In this document: positions 52,844-61,736 of the stretch, one piece after another
How positions within the stretch are numbered: position 1 is the first letter of the stretch
How the letters are laid out: each line of letters opens with the position of its first letter
From: Enterocloster clostridioformis
GTDB taxonomy: Bacteria; Bacillota; Clostridia; Lachnospirales; Lachnospiraceae
NCBI RefSeq assembly: GCF_020297485.1
Contig: NZ_JAIWZC010000001.1
Coordinates: 1,550,001-1,614,000 of the forward strand
Length of the DNA: 64,000 nt
Direction: 5' to 3'
Program-made: the position numbers and the translations under genes
Notes under the pieces: generated by a model
The model's database searches: none
Told to the model about the DNA's origin: nothing
The model's input: the letters and a program-made list of their open reading frames with translations, nothing else

Positions 52844-54421
52844 TCACAATTTACGGACGTCACTTGGACTCATATTGTAATATTTTTTGAAAAGGCGGCT
52901 GAAATAGGAGATGTCATGTATGCCTATACGGCTGGCAGCCTCCTGCACCTGGATATTGGAACTTCCCAGAAGGGCAAATGCCTTTTTCATCTTAAGCCCG
53001 TTGAAATAATTTACAAAGGTGTCGCCGGCAGCCTTCTTAAACAGAATACAGAACTGGCTCTTTCCCAGGGCGCACCATCCGGCCGCTTCCTCCAGGCTTA
53101 TATTTTCATCCACATGGTCCTCCAGATACTGGAGAAATCTTGTAATCTCCGGGTTCGCGTTCTTATTGGCCATCAGGTAATCCACAACAGACCGGACCGC
53201 GTCCTTAAAACATCCCTTTAGCTCTGTCAGCGTTTCGGCTCCCCAAAAATCTCCGGTAGAATATATCTCGTCATATTCAGGCACATCCGCTCCCTCGGGA
53301 ATGGAGTATCCTGATATAAACACCCAGGTCTCCACCACGCCCCGGCGTATGGCCTGAATCTGGTCGTAGGACCGGAACCCGGCCATCTCCTCAAACCAGC
53401 CGTCAATCAGCCGGAATGCCTCCCCTGCATCCTGCCTGAATATGGCCTCCTGCATGCTCCGCTGGACACTCCTTTTTGCGATGAAGGGGCGCCCTCCATC
53501 CTCCTTCCCGCAGTGAAAGGCAGCCGGACCGTCAAAGAAACGCAGCGCCGCCATCCTTCTGGCCTGCGCAAATCCGGCCGGAATGTCCATCCGGCTGGAG
53601 CACTCCTGTCCCATCCCCATGGAAAGAGTCAGGTTCAGATGGGTCTTTAAGGCATGGTTGAGCAAATCCAGGGTGTCCGGAAAAAAGCAGTCCGGGCTCT
53701 TTCCCCCTTCTCTCCTGAACAAAACCACGATTTCATTTTCACCGGTAAAGGCCAGGTCTGACTTTGGCAGGCTTTCGAGATATTCACGGACAATGTTCAA
53801 AAGACCATACTTTCTGATATGGGAGTCCGCACCGCTGACAGGCCGGTTCATCCTTTCGTTGTCCACCAGAAAACAGCCTGCCCTGTAGGACTCAAACGGA
53901 TTATATGTATATCCCAGCCGGTCCAGGAGCATTTCATTGTCCCCCGGTCCGTGATTTCCCAGCAGCAGTGTCTTTAAGTCCTCCTCCCGGTTAAAGGACT
54001 GCACCTTCATATCCGGGCTGCCCCTGCCCGCCTTCTGCCGTTCCTCCTCAATCAGGGACTTTAACCTTGTGATGAGCTCCACCAGCGTATCCTGGGTAAA
54101 AGACAGCTTAAGTATATAATCCTCTGCCCCCAGCTTGATTGCCTTCTTCACATAATCAATCTCATCCACACAGCTTAAGACCACCACCTTTGTATCCGGG
54201 TGGTTCTCACTTATATACTTCACCAGCTGGATTCCGTCCATGCCGGGCATCATGATGTCTGTGAACACAATATCAGGCACATCCCGGTTCATGTACTCCA
54301 CTGCGTCCCCTCCGGATTCACAGGTGGACACCACCTGGCATCCGTGGGCCTCCCAGTTAATGCAGGACTGAAATCCCACCCTCACTATGATTTCATCATC
54401 CACAATCATTACCTTCAGCAT
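52844..54421 (-). CDS. Response regulator with AraC-type HTH (YesN family)
   Basis: 525 aa: REC domain with acidic pair D8/D9 and phospho-acceptor Asp 55 (IVFTDIMMPGMDG), a central region of about 270 residues and a C-terminal AraC domain (ISLEEAAGWCALGKSQFCIL, EAASRIGIHDISYFSRLFKK). It overlaps the kinase gene by 7 bp. It should activate the neighbouring importer operon when phosphorylated. Confidence 0.94.
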   Translation of the reverse strand: MLKVMIVDDEIIVRVGFQSCINWEAHGCQVVSTCESGGDAVEYMNRDVPDIVFTDIMMPGMDGIQLVKYISENHPDTKVVVLSCVDEIDYVKKAIKLGAEDYILKLSFTQDTLVELITRLKSLIEEERQKAGRGSPDMKVQSFNREEDLKTLLLGNHGPGDNEMLLDRLGYTYNPFESYRAGCFLVDNERMNRPVSGADSHIRKYGLLNIVREYLESLPKSDLAFTGENEIVVLFRREGGKSPDCFFPDTLDLLNHALKTHLNLTLSMGMGQECSSRMDIPAGFAQARRMAALRFFDGPAAFHCGKEDGGRPFIAKRSVQRSMQEAIFRQDAGEAFRLIDGWFEEMAGFRSYDQIQAIRRGVVETWVFISGYSIPEGADVPEYDEIYSTGDFWGAETLTELKGCFKDAVRSVVDYLMANKNANPEITRFLQYLEDHVDENISLEEAAGWCALGKSQFCILFKKAAGDTFVNYFNGLKMKKAFALLGSSNIQVQEAASRIGIHDISYFSRLFKKYYNMSPSDVRKL

Positions 54422-56253
54422 GTCCCACTCCCTCTCCTATATGGAAAAACCGCAAAAACCTTGGTTCCGTATCCTACCCTGGATTCAATATAAAGCCCGT
54501 AATCCGGCCCGTACCTGACTTTCATCAGCTCATGGATGCTGGTAAGCCCGATTCCGGTTACATGGCGTTTCTTACTGTTCTCATCCATTTCCTTCAGTAT
54601 CTCATCCAGCTTTCCCTGTTCCATACCCACTCCGTTATCCTGTACCGTGACGCATACCCGCTCCCCATACTGTTCAGCCGCAACCCAAATGGTGCCGTGG
54701 GCTGCTTCTCCCATGCCGTGCAACACCGCATTTTCCGCCAACGGCTGAAGGAAGAATTTAATCACCTTAAACTCCTCCAGCTCCTGAGGAATGTCTGTCA
54801 CCAGTTCAATCCGGTTCTTAAGGCCCCAGTTCTTGATTTCCACCCATGCCTTCACCACACGTATTTCTTCCTTTAAGGGCACCTCTTCCTCCCTACGGTT
54901 CATGGTACTCTCCAGAAGGATTCCAAGGGAGGTAATCATATCCGCTATATTGCCTGCCCCGGATATCATGGCAGACCATTTGATTACATTCAATGTGTTA
55001 AAAAGGAAATGGGGATTAATCTGGGCCCGGAGCATTTCATAGCGGAGATTTTGCTCTATTTCCTTCTGCTTGATAGTCTGGGCAGAGAGTTTCTCTATAT
55101 AATCCACCATCCTGCTGATTTCCAGCTCTGCCTCCACGATTCCGAACACAGGCATCTGTCTGCCCTTTGCATCCTCCATATCAGAGATTTTTGTCCCTCC
55201 GATATTTACCCCGCTCACCTTATGGATCAGACGGTTGAGGGGCGCGTTGACATAGAAATACATGGCAAGGCAGACCATACAGGCTCCCAGGGCCATGAGG
55301 ACCGTCAGGGAGGTTACGGTGCTGTGAAGCTTGTCCACTGCCTGGGTAATATGGGACAGGGGCACCAGGTTCACCATGCTCCATCCTGTACCGGCCATGG
55401 TCACATGGTTCACCAGATACTCCTGACCGTCCTTTGTATAATGGAAATAATCCTGGTCCTCCTGTAAATCCTCCGCCAGACGGCCGGCAGATATATCATC
55501 CAGTATATCGCTCTGCTCCGTGGTGTAAATCAGATGGTTTCCCTTATCAAAGAGGGCCAGCGCCGCCCCGTCATAGGGAATCAGCACCTGTGACAGATTT
55601 TCAGTGGGAAAGGATACAAAGGACACCCCAAGAAATTTAAGTGAATTATAATCCTTAATCCGCCGGATGAATAAGATGAACTCCTCATCCTTCCCGGACT
55701 CAATCCTGTCCTTGAAAACACCCTTATCATTGTAAATACATGGGGCAATCCACCCGGACACTTCCTTTCCTTCCAGGAACTGGCGGTACCATGGCTGCTC
55801 CCTGACGCTCTGGGCAAATTTCTCCCCAAAATAGCTGCTGTTGTCAATTCCGTCCGCCACGCTGTAGACCGTGCTGTCGGCTCCCAGGATAATATAATGA
55901 AGCCGGTAATCAAAAAATATATTCCGGTAAAAGGTCAGTGTCTCCTCCACAGCCCGGATACGGCTGACATTCTCCGACGAATATACATTTCCATCACAGG
56001 ACTGGTTCAGATAGGATGCCACCTGCTTGTTGGTGCTGGATGCAGCCGACAGCTTACGGATGGAATCCGTCACCTCCGTAAGCGCCAGCTCATTGCGGTT
56101 CATATATTGTGATATGATACCCGCCTCCTGGGTGATCAGCAGGTTTCTGCTGCGGTTGAAGGAATACTGCATGATAAGGAAAACACTGACAAATACAGCG
56201 ATAATACATGTGTATATAATTTTAATCCGCAGATTTACCTTCATTTCCTTCAT
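54415..56253 (-). CDS. Sensor histidine kinase (YesM family)
   Basis: About 612 aa: two membrane segments around an extracellular dCache-like sensor domain of about 260 residues, then HAMP, His_kinase (RAQINPHFLFNTLNVIKW with the phospho-His) and HATPase (VQDNGVGM, GIGLTSIHELM). ATG 56253 is preferred (GGGGGTG upstream). It partners the YesN-type regulator and senses an extracellular signal, probably the imported compound or its loaded binding protein. Confidence 0.93.
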   Translation of the reverse strand: MKEMKVNLRIKIIYTCIIAVFVSVFLIMQYSFNRSRNLLITQEAGIISQYMNRNELALTEVTDSIRKLSAASSTNKQVASYLNQSCDGNVYSSENVSRIRAVEETLTFYRNIFFDYRLHYIILGADSTVYSVADGIDNSSYFGEKFAQSVREQPWYRQFLEGKEVSGWIAPCIYNDKGVFKDRIESGKDEEFILFIRRIKDYNSLKFLGVSFVSFPTENLSQVLIPYDGAALALFDKGNHLIYTTEQSDILDDISAGRLAEDLQEDQDYFHYTKDGQEYLVNHVTMAGTGWSMVNLVPLSHITQAVDKLHSTVTSLTVLMALGACMVCLAMYFYVNAPLNRLIHKVSGVNIGGTKISDMEDAKGRQMPVFGIVEAELEISRMVDYIEKLSAQTIKQKEIEQNLRYEMLRAQINPHFLFNTLNVIKWSAMISGAGNIADMITSLGILLESTMNRREEEVPLKEEIRVVKAWVEIKNWGLKNRIELVTDIPQELEEFKVIKFFLQPLAENAVLHGMGEAAHGTIWVAAEQYGERVCVTVQDNGVGMEQGKLDEILKEMDENSKKRHVTGIGLTSIHELMKVRYGPDYGLYIESRVGYGTKVFAVFPYRRGSGTC

Positions 56254-56480
56254 CAAACTGACACCCCCTGACCCTGCACTGCGCTTTACCATGAAAATTA
56301 TAAATAGGCCCTTTTACATAGTCAACTTATTTCGATGAATTTCCCTTTATTTCAGCACTTTCTATTGTGCAGTTTTACCCCCACCTGTATGTAGATTGCG
56401 GACGGAGAGGAAAAACAAAAAGGCCGGCCGCCATTGCCGGCAGCAAGCCCTTAATACAACTCCATTTCTTCAGCCGCTTC

Positions 56481-56939
56481 TTATCCGACGGCAATGTACA
56501 GATAACAATGTGCCTTGCCGTCCTTGGTGTATTCTGCGGGAACCGTGCTCTCGTAATCCTCTGTAAAGCTCCTGCGTATGGTCCCATCCTTCTGCTGGCT
56601 CCACACGGTCTCCCACGCCTTTTGGGTACAGGCGCCCAGGTCGCCGTTTTCATCCCACTCATCATATTTCCGGTACTGCCCCATTTTCACCTTTTCATCC
56701 ATTTGGGTGAAGAAGTCGCTTGTAACCGCCATGACGGTCAGGTCATAGCTGCCTGTCTCGTCACCGTCATAGCCGCTGTACCTGGAAACAGGGGATATTC
56801 CTGCCCGGAACTGATGCCCGCTGTCAAAGAGAATGGGCAGACGGCCGTCCATAATATGACGCCAGAGTTCCCCTATGCGCTCCATTCCCTCCCCTGAATT
56901 ATCCGTCCGTATCGTTACTTCCTTTAAACTGTATGCCAT
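56481..56939 (-). CDS. GyrI-like / AraC effector-binding domain protein
   Basis: About 152 aa single-domain protein resembling the GyrI/Rob effector-binding fold. It starts with the VTIRTDNSGEGMERIGELWR helix region and ends with DGKAHCYLYIAVG, and contains no DNA-binding domain. Stand-alone members bind or hydrolyse small hydrophobic molecules. ATG 56939 is favoured (AAGGA 9 nt upstream). It is monocistronic, with no recognised partner. Confidence 0.7.
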   Translation of the reverse strand: MAYSLKEVTIRTDNSGEGMERIGELWRHIMDGRLPILFDSGHQFRAGISPVSRYSGYDGDETGSYDLTVMAVTSDFFTQMDEKVKMGQYRKYDEWDENGDLGACTQKAWETVWSQQKDGTIRRSFTEDYESTVPAEYTKDGKAHCYLYIAVG

Positions 56940-57124
56940 GGCACCCATTCCTTTCCAAGCTCCGCTGATATTCGTTTGACGCGGATCCTATTTCTGACAT
57001 GTTATCATACAAAACAAGACATCAGTATGTCATATATCCTTCCTTCATTTCAGGTATTCCCCAATGCCTCATCCGTCTTTATGAAACGCAGGCCAACATA
57101 TGCCACCGCTTTACCGGAAGCGCC

Positions 57125-57760
57125 TTACTTAACGAATGAATGGCTCATGATATAAAATTCCTCCTGGCTTGGAAGGTGTTTTTTCTCCATCCTTTCCAGA
57201 CCGTCGTCGTATAGACGCGCCTCTTCCTCAGAAATGGCCATAACAGGACTGTCGTGGTAAATCCATCTCCTGCCGTCCAGCGCACCGGGTACAAGCTCCC
57301 GGACCATCATCGCCGCCGGAAAGCTTCCGTCCTCCAGACAGATATTAAACTTTTTACAGCTTTTAAAGCCGCTGCTCACATAATTTGCCGGTCTTCCGAA
57401 TATGACAATCACATCATATCCAAGGGACACCGCCCGCTCAAAAGAATGCTCCATCAGCATCTTTCCGCAGCCCCTTCTCTGGTATTCAGGCGCAACGGAA
57501 ACAGGGCCGAATGTAAGAATCTCCTTTTCAGCCCCGGACTCATCAGCCAGCCTGGCCTTTGTATACATGATGTTTCCGATTACCCGGCCGTCCAGCTCAA
57601 GGACAAAATCCAGCTCCGGTATGAAATCCTCATGCCCGCGCATGATATGGACCAGGTAATGTTCACCGCATCCCGGCACATGAAGGTTATAAAACGCCTT
57701 CCTGGTAATATCCTCCACCACCTTATAATCTGATTCCTTTTCGTTTCGTATCTTAATCAT
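57125..57760 (-). CDS. GNAT family N-acetyltransferase
   Basis: 211 aa with the acetyl-CoA motif VSVAPEYQRRGCGKMLMEHS (R/QxxGxG/A) in the centre and a C-terminal extension of about 70 residues. Substrate unknown. Similar clostridial proteins are annotated only as GNAT. It begins 16 bp after the ACT-domain gene, so the two are probably one transcript. Confidence 0.9.
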   Translation of the reverse strand: MIKIRNEKESDYKVVEDITRKAFYNLHVPGCGEHYLVHIMRGHEDFIPELDFVLELDGRVIGNIMYTKARLADESGAEKEILTFGPVSVAPEYQRRGCGKMLMEHSFERAVSLGYDVIVIFGRPANYVSSGFKSCKKFNICLEDGSFPAAMMVRELVPGALDGRRWIYHDSPVMAISEEEARLYDDGLERMEKKHLPSQEEFYIMSHSFVK

Positions 57761-57775
57761 TCTAACATGCTCCTT

Positions 57776-58183
57776 TCACCTTCCGGCCGGACCTGTCCTC
57801 TTTTCCTCCGGGCCCTGCCCCGCAATACCATAACCGTGACTCTCCAGAAGTGCCACTGCCCGCTCAAAATCAACTGCTTTTGTCAAAATATAATCCGTAT
57901 TATACGTGGAAACCACGAAAATCCCAATCTTGTGTTCAGCTAATATGGCTGATATTCCGGCCAGTATGCCTATCAGCGAAAAATCCAGCTCTCCCTGAAT
58001 CCGGAACGCCCTCCATCCGTCTTCCCTCGAAACCGTATCCTCGGGAACGCTCTCTGTCCTGCACACCAGGGATATCTCCTCATCGGTCCTGCCCAGAAAA
58101 TACAGATCGTCCTCCATCCTGGCCTGTCCCAGGTCCTTAAGCCTGCATACTGAAAATGCTCCCTCTATTACCTTTATTTCCAT
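57776..58183 (-). CDS. ACT domain protein (CASTOR/ACT_7-like)
   Basis: 135 aa. It has a first ACT-like half and a clearer second ACT half (GELDFSLIGILAGISAILAEHKIGIFVVSTYNTDYIL). Such proteins bind amino acids and are related to the lysine/arginine sensors of the CASTOR group. It lies just upstream of the GNAT gene. No enzyme domain is seen. Confidence 0.82.
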   Translation of the reverse strand: MEIKVIEGAFSVCRLKDLGQARMEDDLYFLGRTDEEISLVCRTESVPEDTVSREDGWRAFRIQGELDFSLIGILAGISAILAEHKIGIFVVSTYNTDYILTKAVDFERAVALLESHGYGIAGQGPEEKRTGPAGR

Positions 58184-58256
58184 GCTCCCGCGTCTCCTTT
58201 TCCTCTGAATGATATCCGCGGTATCCCGCTTTTGTATCCCGCCTGAATCTTATTCT

Positions 58257-59330
58257 CTATATTCTCTCAGCCAGCCGTTCCAGCGGCCTGACTGCCAGAT
58301 GATCCACCAGCATGGAACATGCCAGGGATAAAAAGAAGGTGACGGCGGCAGACACCAGGGTGCCTAATATATAATGGCGGGTCAGCATATCCTTTAAAAG
58401 TACCGGATTCACATAATAGCTCAGGATAAGGAAATGAATCAGGTAAATGGAAAAGCTGTACCTGCTGATGAATATTCCCAGCCTTCCCGCCCACGCAGGC
58501 GCCTCCCCGCCATAATATTCAAACAGGAGAAATACTCCGGCGCAGATGAACACCATGGCAGGTGATTTATGGGGATTCTGGGGAACCCACCACGAAAGGC
58601 CGATGTCCGCAGCCACATCCATGGCCAGGCCAAGCACTGCCAGGACCGCGAATACAGGAAACTGTTCCTTCCTGCATAAACGCTTAAGGCCATATCCCAG
58701 GAGAAAATAGTAGACCCATCCTGTATACAGCACAAACTGGGCCCATGGCTTCACATCCAGACCAAGGATTTCTCCCGCCGCCTCCACCACATGGATTCCC
58801 AGCATCAGGAGCAGGAACACCTTCAGTTCCCGGTCCGTCATGTTCTTTACCATCCTGGACAGAAAGGGCGCGCAGATATAAAAAGACACAATGGCATACA
58901 TGAACCACATGTGGCCCGCCCTGGGAATCCCGGCTGTCAGCACCTGCCCCAGGTAACGCCCGGCATGCTTCCAGAGAGGCAGAACCACTCCGTCCACATG
59001 GACATTATAACAATAGTAAATAAGACCGTAAACCAGGAACGGAATTCCCACCGTAATAAGACGCTTTCTGTAAAACTCCCCGATTCGCTCCGTTCCATGT
59101 TCCAGCAGAAAACAGCCGCTGAGCATGAAGTAGATTCCCACAAAGGAGAGCAGGAAGGGGGTCATGATGCTGTTAAACCACCATTGGCGGGGGCTCACTG
59201 TCTCCACCGGCATGGCATGCACCATGATGATTGCCATGACCGCGACTGCCCGCAGGCAGTCATATCTTGGATCCCTTACTTTTGAATTATGGTTCCCTGG
59301 TTTCTTCATGTCCTTTTTTGTCTGTATCAT
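58257..59330 (-). CDS. Acyltransferase family 3 membrane protein (OafA/NodX-like)
   Basis: About 357 aa with some ten membrane segments. The N-terminal catalytic region has YDCLRAVAVMAIIMVHAMP with the conserved His and PFLLSFVGIYFMLSGCFLL. It transfers acyl groups to surface sugars or lipids. ATG 59330 has AGAAAGG 8 nt upstream. Confidence 0.88.
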   Translation of the reverse strand: MIQTKKDMKKPGNHNSKVRDPRYDCLRAVAVMAIIMVHAMPVETVSPRQWWFNSIMTPFLLSFVGIYFMLSGCFLLEHGTERIGEFYRKRLITVGIPFLVYGLIYYCYNVHVDGVVLPLWKHAGRYLGQVLTAGIPRAGHMWFMYAIVSFYICAPFLSRMVKNMTDRELKVFLLLMLGIHVVEAAGEILGLDVKPWAQFVLYTGWVYYFLLGYGLKRLCRKEQFPVFAVLAVLGLAMDVAADIGLSWWVPQNPHKSPAMVFICAGVFLLFEYYGGEAPAWAGRLGIFISRYSFSIYLIHFLILSYYVNPVLLKDMLTRHYILGTLVSAAVTFFLSLACSMLVDHLAVRPLERLAERI

Positions 59331-59364
59331 ATGTAAAACCTTTCTCTGCTGCAAAATCTATGAT

Positions 59365-60189
59365 TTAAAGCACGGTCTGTCCGTCCAGGCAAAGCTCCAT
59401 TCCCACCCCTACTTCCTTCACAGGCAAAGCCTCCATCATTCCGGCTTTCGCCCGCAGGGATACACAGTGGCAGGGATAGAGCTGCTCCACCCCGCTGCAT
59501 TTCAGATAGTCAATTGTCCGAGCCAGCCGTTCGTCCGCTTCAAAGAGATGAAATCCCCCTATGATGCCAAGAATCCGCTTCCGGCCGCATACTGCCTGCG
59601 CATATCGGACTATATTGCATATACCGCTGTGGGAACACCCTGTTATGATGAAAATGCCTTCCTCTCCCCTGTAGACCAGGGCGGAATCATCCCTCACATA
59701 GTCATCCTGCCACTTCCCCTTTATCCTTGTCCTGCCAATGGCATTTCTCTTCTCAAAGGCCGCCCTGTCCGGTATCTCCCCCAGGAATACCAGATGCTCT
59801 GAGATGTCCCACGGCCTGTCACACGGCCTGTATCTGCAAATGGCAGCCATGTCCGCAGCAGAATAGGGCGCGCCGATGGATTCCTCACCGAACACCTTTT
59901 CATCAAAGCAGGACGGGTGGGCTATAACCTCCATCCCCGACATATCCAGGCGCTCATTCATGAACTTGAGTCCCCTGGTGTGGTCATTATGGCCATGGGA
60001 GAACACCATGTGGGTGACCAGGCCAAGGTCGATTCCAAGAGCCTCCGCGTTTTTAAGGAACACATCCGAATACCCCGCATCAAACAAAAGCCGGATGCCG
60101 TCACATTCAATGTAGTAGCTGACCGCCGGTTCACCCAGATAGTATCTGTCTATGTAAGTGTTATTATCAACCAATACCCTTAATTTCAT
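59365..60189 (-). CDS. MBL-fold metallo-hydrolase
   Basis: About 274 aa with the metal motif SHGHNDHTRG (HxHxDH), the further ligand IITGCSHSGICNI and a C-terminal HCVSL His. It is similar in layout to the pterin-related MBL proteins of archaea and Clostridia. ATG 60189 is preferred over the TTG overlap at 60213. It follows the NIF3-like gene, probably in one transcript. Confidence 0.85.
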   Translation of the reverse strand: MKLRVLVDNNTYIDRYYLGEPAVSYYIECDGIRLLFDAGYSDVFLKNAEALGIDLGLVTHMVFSHGHNDHTRGLKFMNERLDMSGMEVIAHPSCFDEKVFGEESIGAPYSAADMAAICRYRPCDRPWDISEHLVFLGEIPDRAAFEKRNAIGRTRIKGKWQDDYVRDDSALVYRGEEGIFIITGCSHSGICNIVRYAQAVCGRKRILGIIGGFHLFEADERLARTIDYLKCSGVEQLYPCHCVSLRAKAGMMEALPVKEVGVGMELCLDGQTVL

Positions 60190-60209
60190 CCCAGCCGTAC
60201 CTGCCTTCT

Positions 60210-60563
60210 TCAAATTTCCTTTTCATCCGCGTCCATACCAGTCATATACAGAGGAATCACATTGATGACCGGCTCCTCATAGGGATGGACTTTCTTTATG
60301 GCAGCCAGGGTTTCCTTTAACCGTTCAGTCCTGCAGGTTACCTCTGCCTTCAGTTCCGGCTCCGCACTGATGCTGCCGCATGTACCGATAAACGGGCTGC
60401 TGCCCTTCAGGGGCCTCCAGCAGCCTGTCACCGGACTGTATGACATGCAGCTGTCATAATTTCCTATATGCCCTGCGTCCACATCCTGCAATGCTTTCTG
60501 CAGCGCCTTTAAATGTGTTTCCGGTATAAATATCTCCAATTTACAACAGGTAAATGGCTCCAT
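60210..60563 (-). CDS. NIF3/YqfO-type alpha-beta domain protein
   Basis: 117 aa matching the CutA-like insert domain of YqfO/NIF3 proteins: CCKLEIFIPETHLKALQKAL, HIGNYDSCMSYSPVTGCWRP, and KVHPYEEPVINVIPLY. The HPYEEP motif is diagnostic. Stand-alone versions are widespread and of unknown function. In full-length NIF3 this domain sits between metal-binding halves. Confidence 0.82.
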   Translation of the reverse strand: MEPFTCCKLEIFIPETHLKALQKALQDVDAGHIGNYDSCMSYSPVTGCWRPLKGSSPFIGTCGSISAEPELKAEVTCRTERLKETLAAIKKVHPYEEPVINVIPLYMTGMDADEKEI

Positions 60564-60719
60564 GACATCCCGCCTTTCTCTGCCCTGAATTCCATTTTCA
60601 CTCGTTGGACCGCCATCTGGTGAGCTGCCTGGACTTCAGGTGTCTGAATGTTAGTATACAGGAAACGGACCAGGTTTACAAGGTTCTGGGGTTCCCGCCA
60701 TTGGAATCCCTTTATCCTG

Positions 60720-61553
60720 TCATAGTTTTTCCAATAAAACCGCAATCGTATCCCCTGTCCCATCATAAACCCTTCCCGCCACATCCCCATATACACCGCT
60801 GACGCGAAATCCGCACTGAACCGCTTCCCTCTCCAACGTCTCCATCGTAAAATATTGATTCCACAGATAATAGACCGCCGTATCCCGTTCTGAAAGCACC
60901 GCAATCTGTTCTAATGTGACGTCCTCTGTGAATTTACTGTACCTGTTTAATACCACATATCCCTGTTCCCTCCAAAAACCTCCGCCCGGATTCAGCTCCC
61001 AGGTATTCCCTTCCCGGAATGCCTTATACTTCTCCATGGAAAAAACATCCAAAAGTACCCTTCCGCCCAGTTTCAGATGGTGAAACATTGTCTGCATGAC
61101 AGTGCGGCGCTTTCTCTCCGACAGCGCTCCATAATCACAATAAATCATGGTAATAAAATCAAAACAGCGGTTCAGCTCCAAGTCCAGATAATCATGATAT
61201 ATATAACGGATATCCAGGCCGCTCCTCTTTGCTGAATCCCTGGCATAATCAATGGAACCTTCTGAAAAGTCTACGCCAGTCACCTGAAAGCCCGCCCTGG
61301 CAAACCGTTCCGCGTACAGGCCCGGACCGCATCCAAGGTCTAAAAGTGCAGCGTAGTCCGCAGGCGGTATGGTCTCTTTTATCCAGTTCACGGACGATTC
61401 TATGAACGGAAGCTTTCTGCTAGCCCCGTTGAAATCAGGGTCCAGATGAGCCTTGAGCATTTGCTTTGAAATGTATTTATCATTCCAAAAGGGAACCTTC
61501 GTCTCCTGGAAAAGCTGGGGACGCTCTAACATTTTACTGATACATTCAAACAT
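60720..61553 (-). CDS. Class I SAM-dependent methyltransferase
   Basis: About 277 aa. SAM site LLDLGCGPGLYAERFARAG, acidic end of strand 2 in VTGVDFSEGSIDYAR, and FDFITMIYCDYGALS. I start at ATG 61553, with GGAGG 8 nt upstream. The 40 extra residues of the open frame come from the terminator region. Substrate unknown. Confidence 0.88.
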   Translation of the reverse strand: MFECISKMLERPQLFQETKVPFWNDKYISKQMLKAHLDPDFNGASRKLPFIESSVNWIKETIPPADYAALLDLGCGPGLYAERFARAGFQVTGVDFSEGSIDYARDSAKRSGLDIRYIYHDYLDLELNRCFDFITMIYCDYGALSERKRRTVMQTMFHHLKLGGRVLLDVFSMEKYKAFREGNTWELNPGGGFWREQGYVVLNRYSKFTEDVTLEQIAVLSERDTAVYYLWNQYFTMETLEREAVQCGFRVSGVYGDVAGRVYDGTGDTIAVLLEKL

Positions 61554-61590
61554 TCTTATTTCCTCCTCTGCGTTTGAAAAAGGCAAAACA

Positions 61591-61617
61591 AAAGCCGCAG
61601 ATTTTACTCCGCGGCTC
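61591..61617 (-). terminator. Terminator after the HelD-like gene
   Basis: AGCCGC/GCGGCT stem (61593-61598 with 61611-61616) followed on the minus strand by TTTTGTTTTG. It lies between the helicase gene and the methyltransferase gene. Confidence 0.75.
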
Positions 61618-61736
61618 AGCCCTGTCAGATGAATGGCCTTAAGAGTAAAAATAAAATCAAATATCAGGTACACAAACCAAGCTGACGCCTCAGCCGTTTG
61701 TCACTGATTCACTTGATTTCTGTCAACCTTAAACGT

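Noticed and set aside
60509..60904. 131-codon minus-strand frame between the NIF3-like and methyltransferase genes
   Set aside because: It overlaps the end of the methyltransferase and the start of the NIF3-like gene in another frame and has no recognisable motif.
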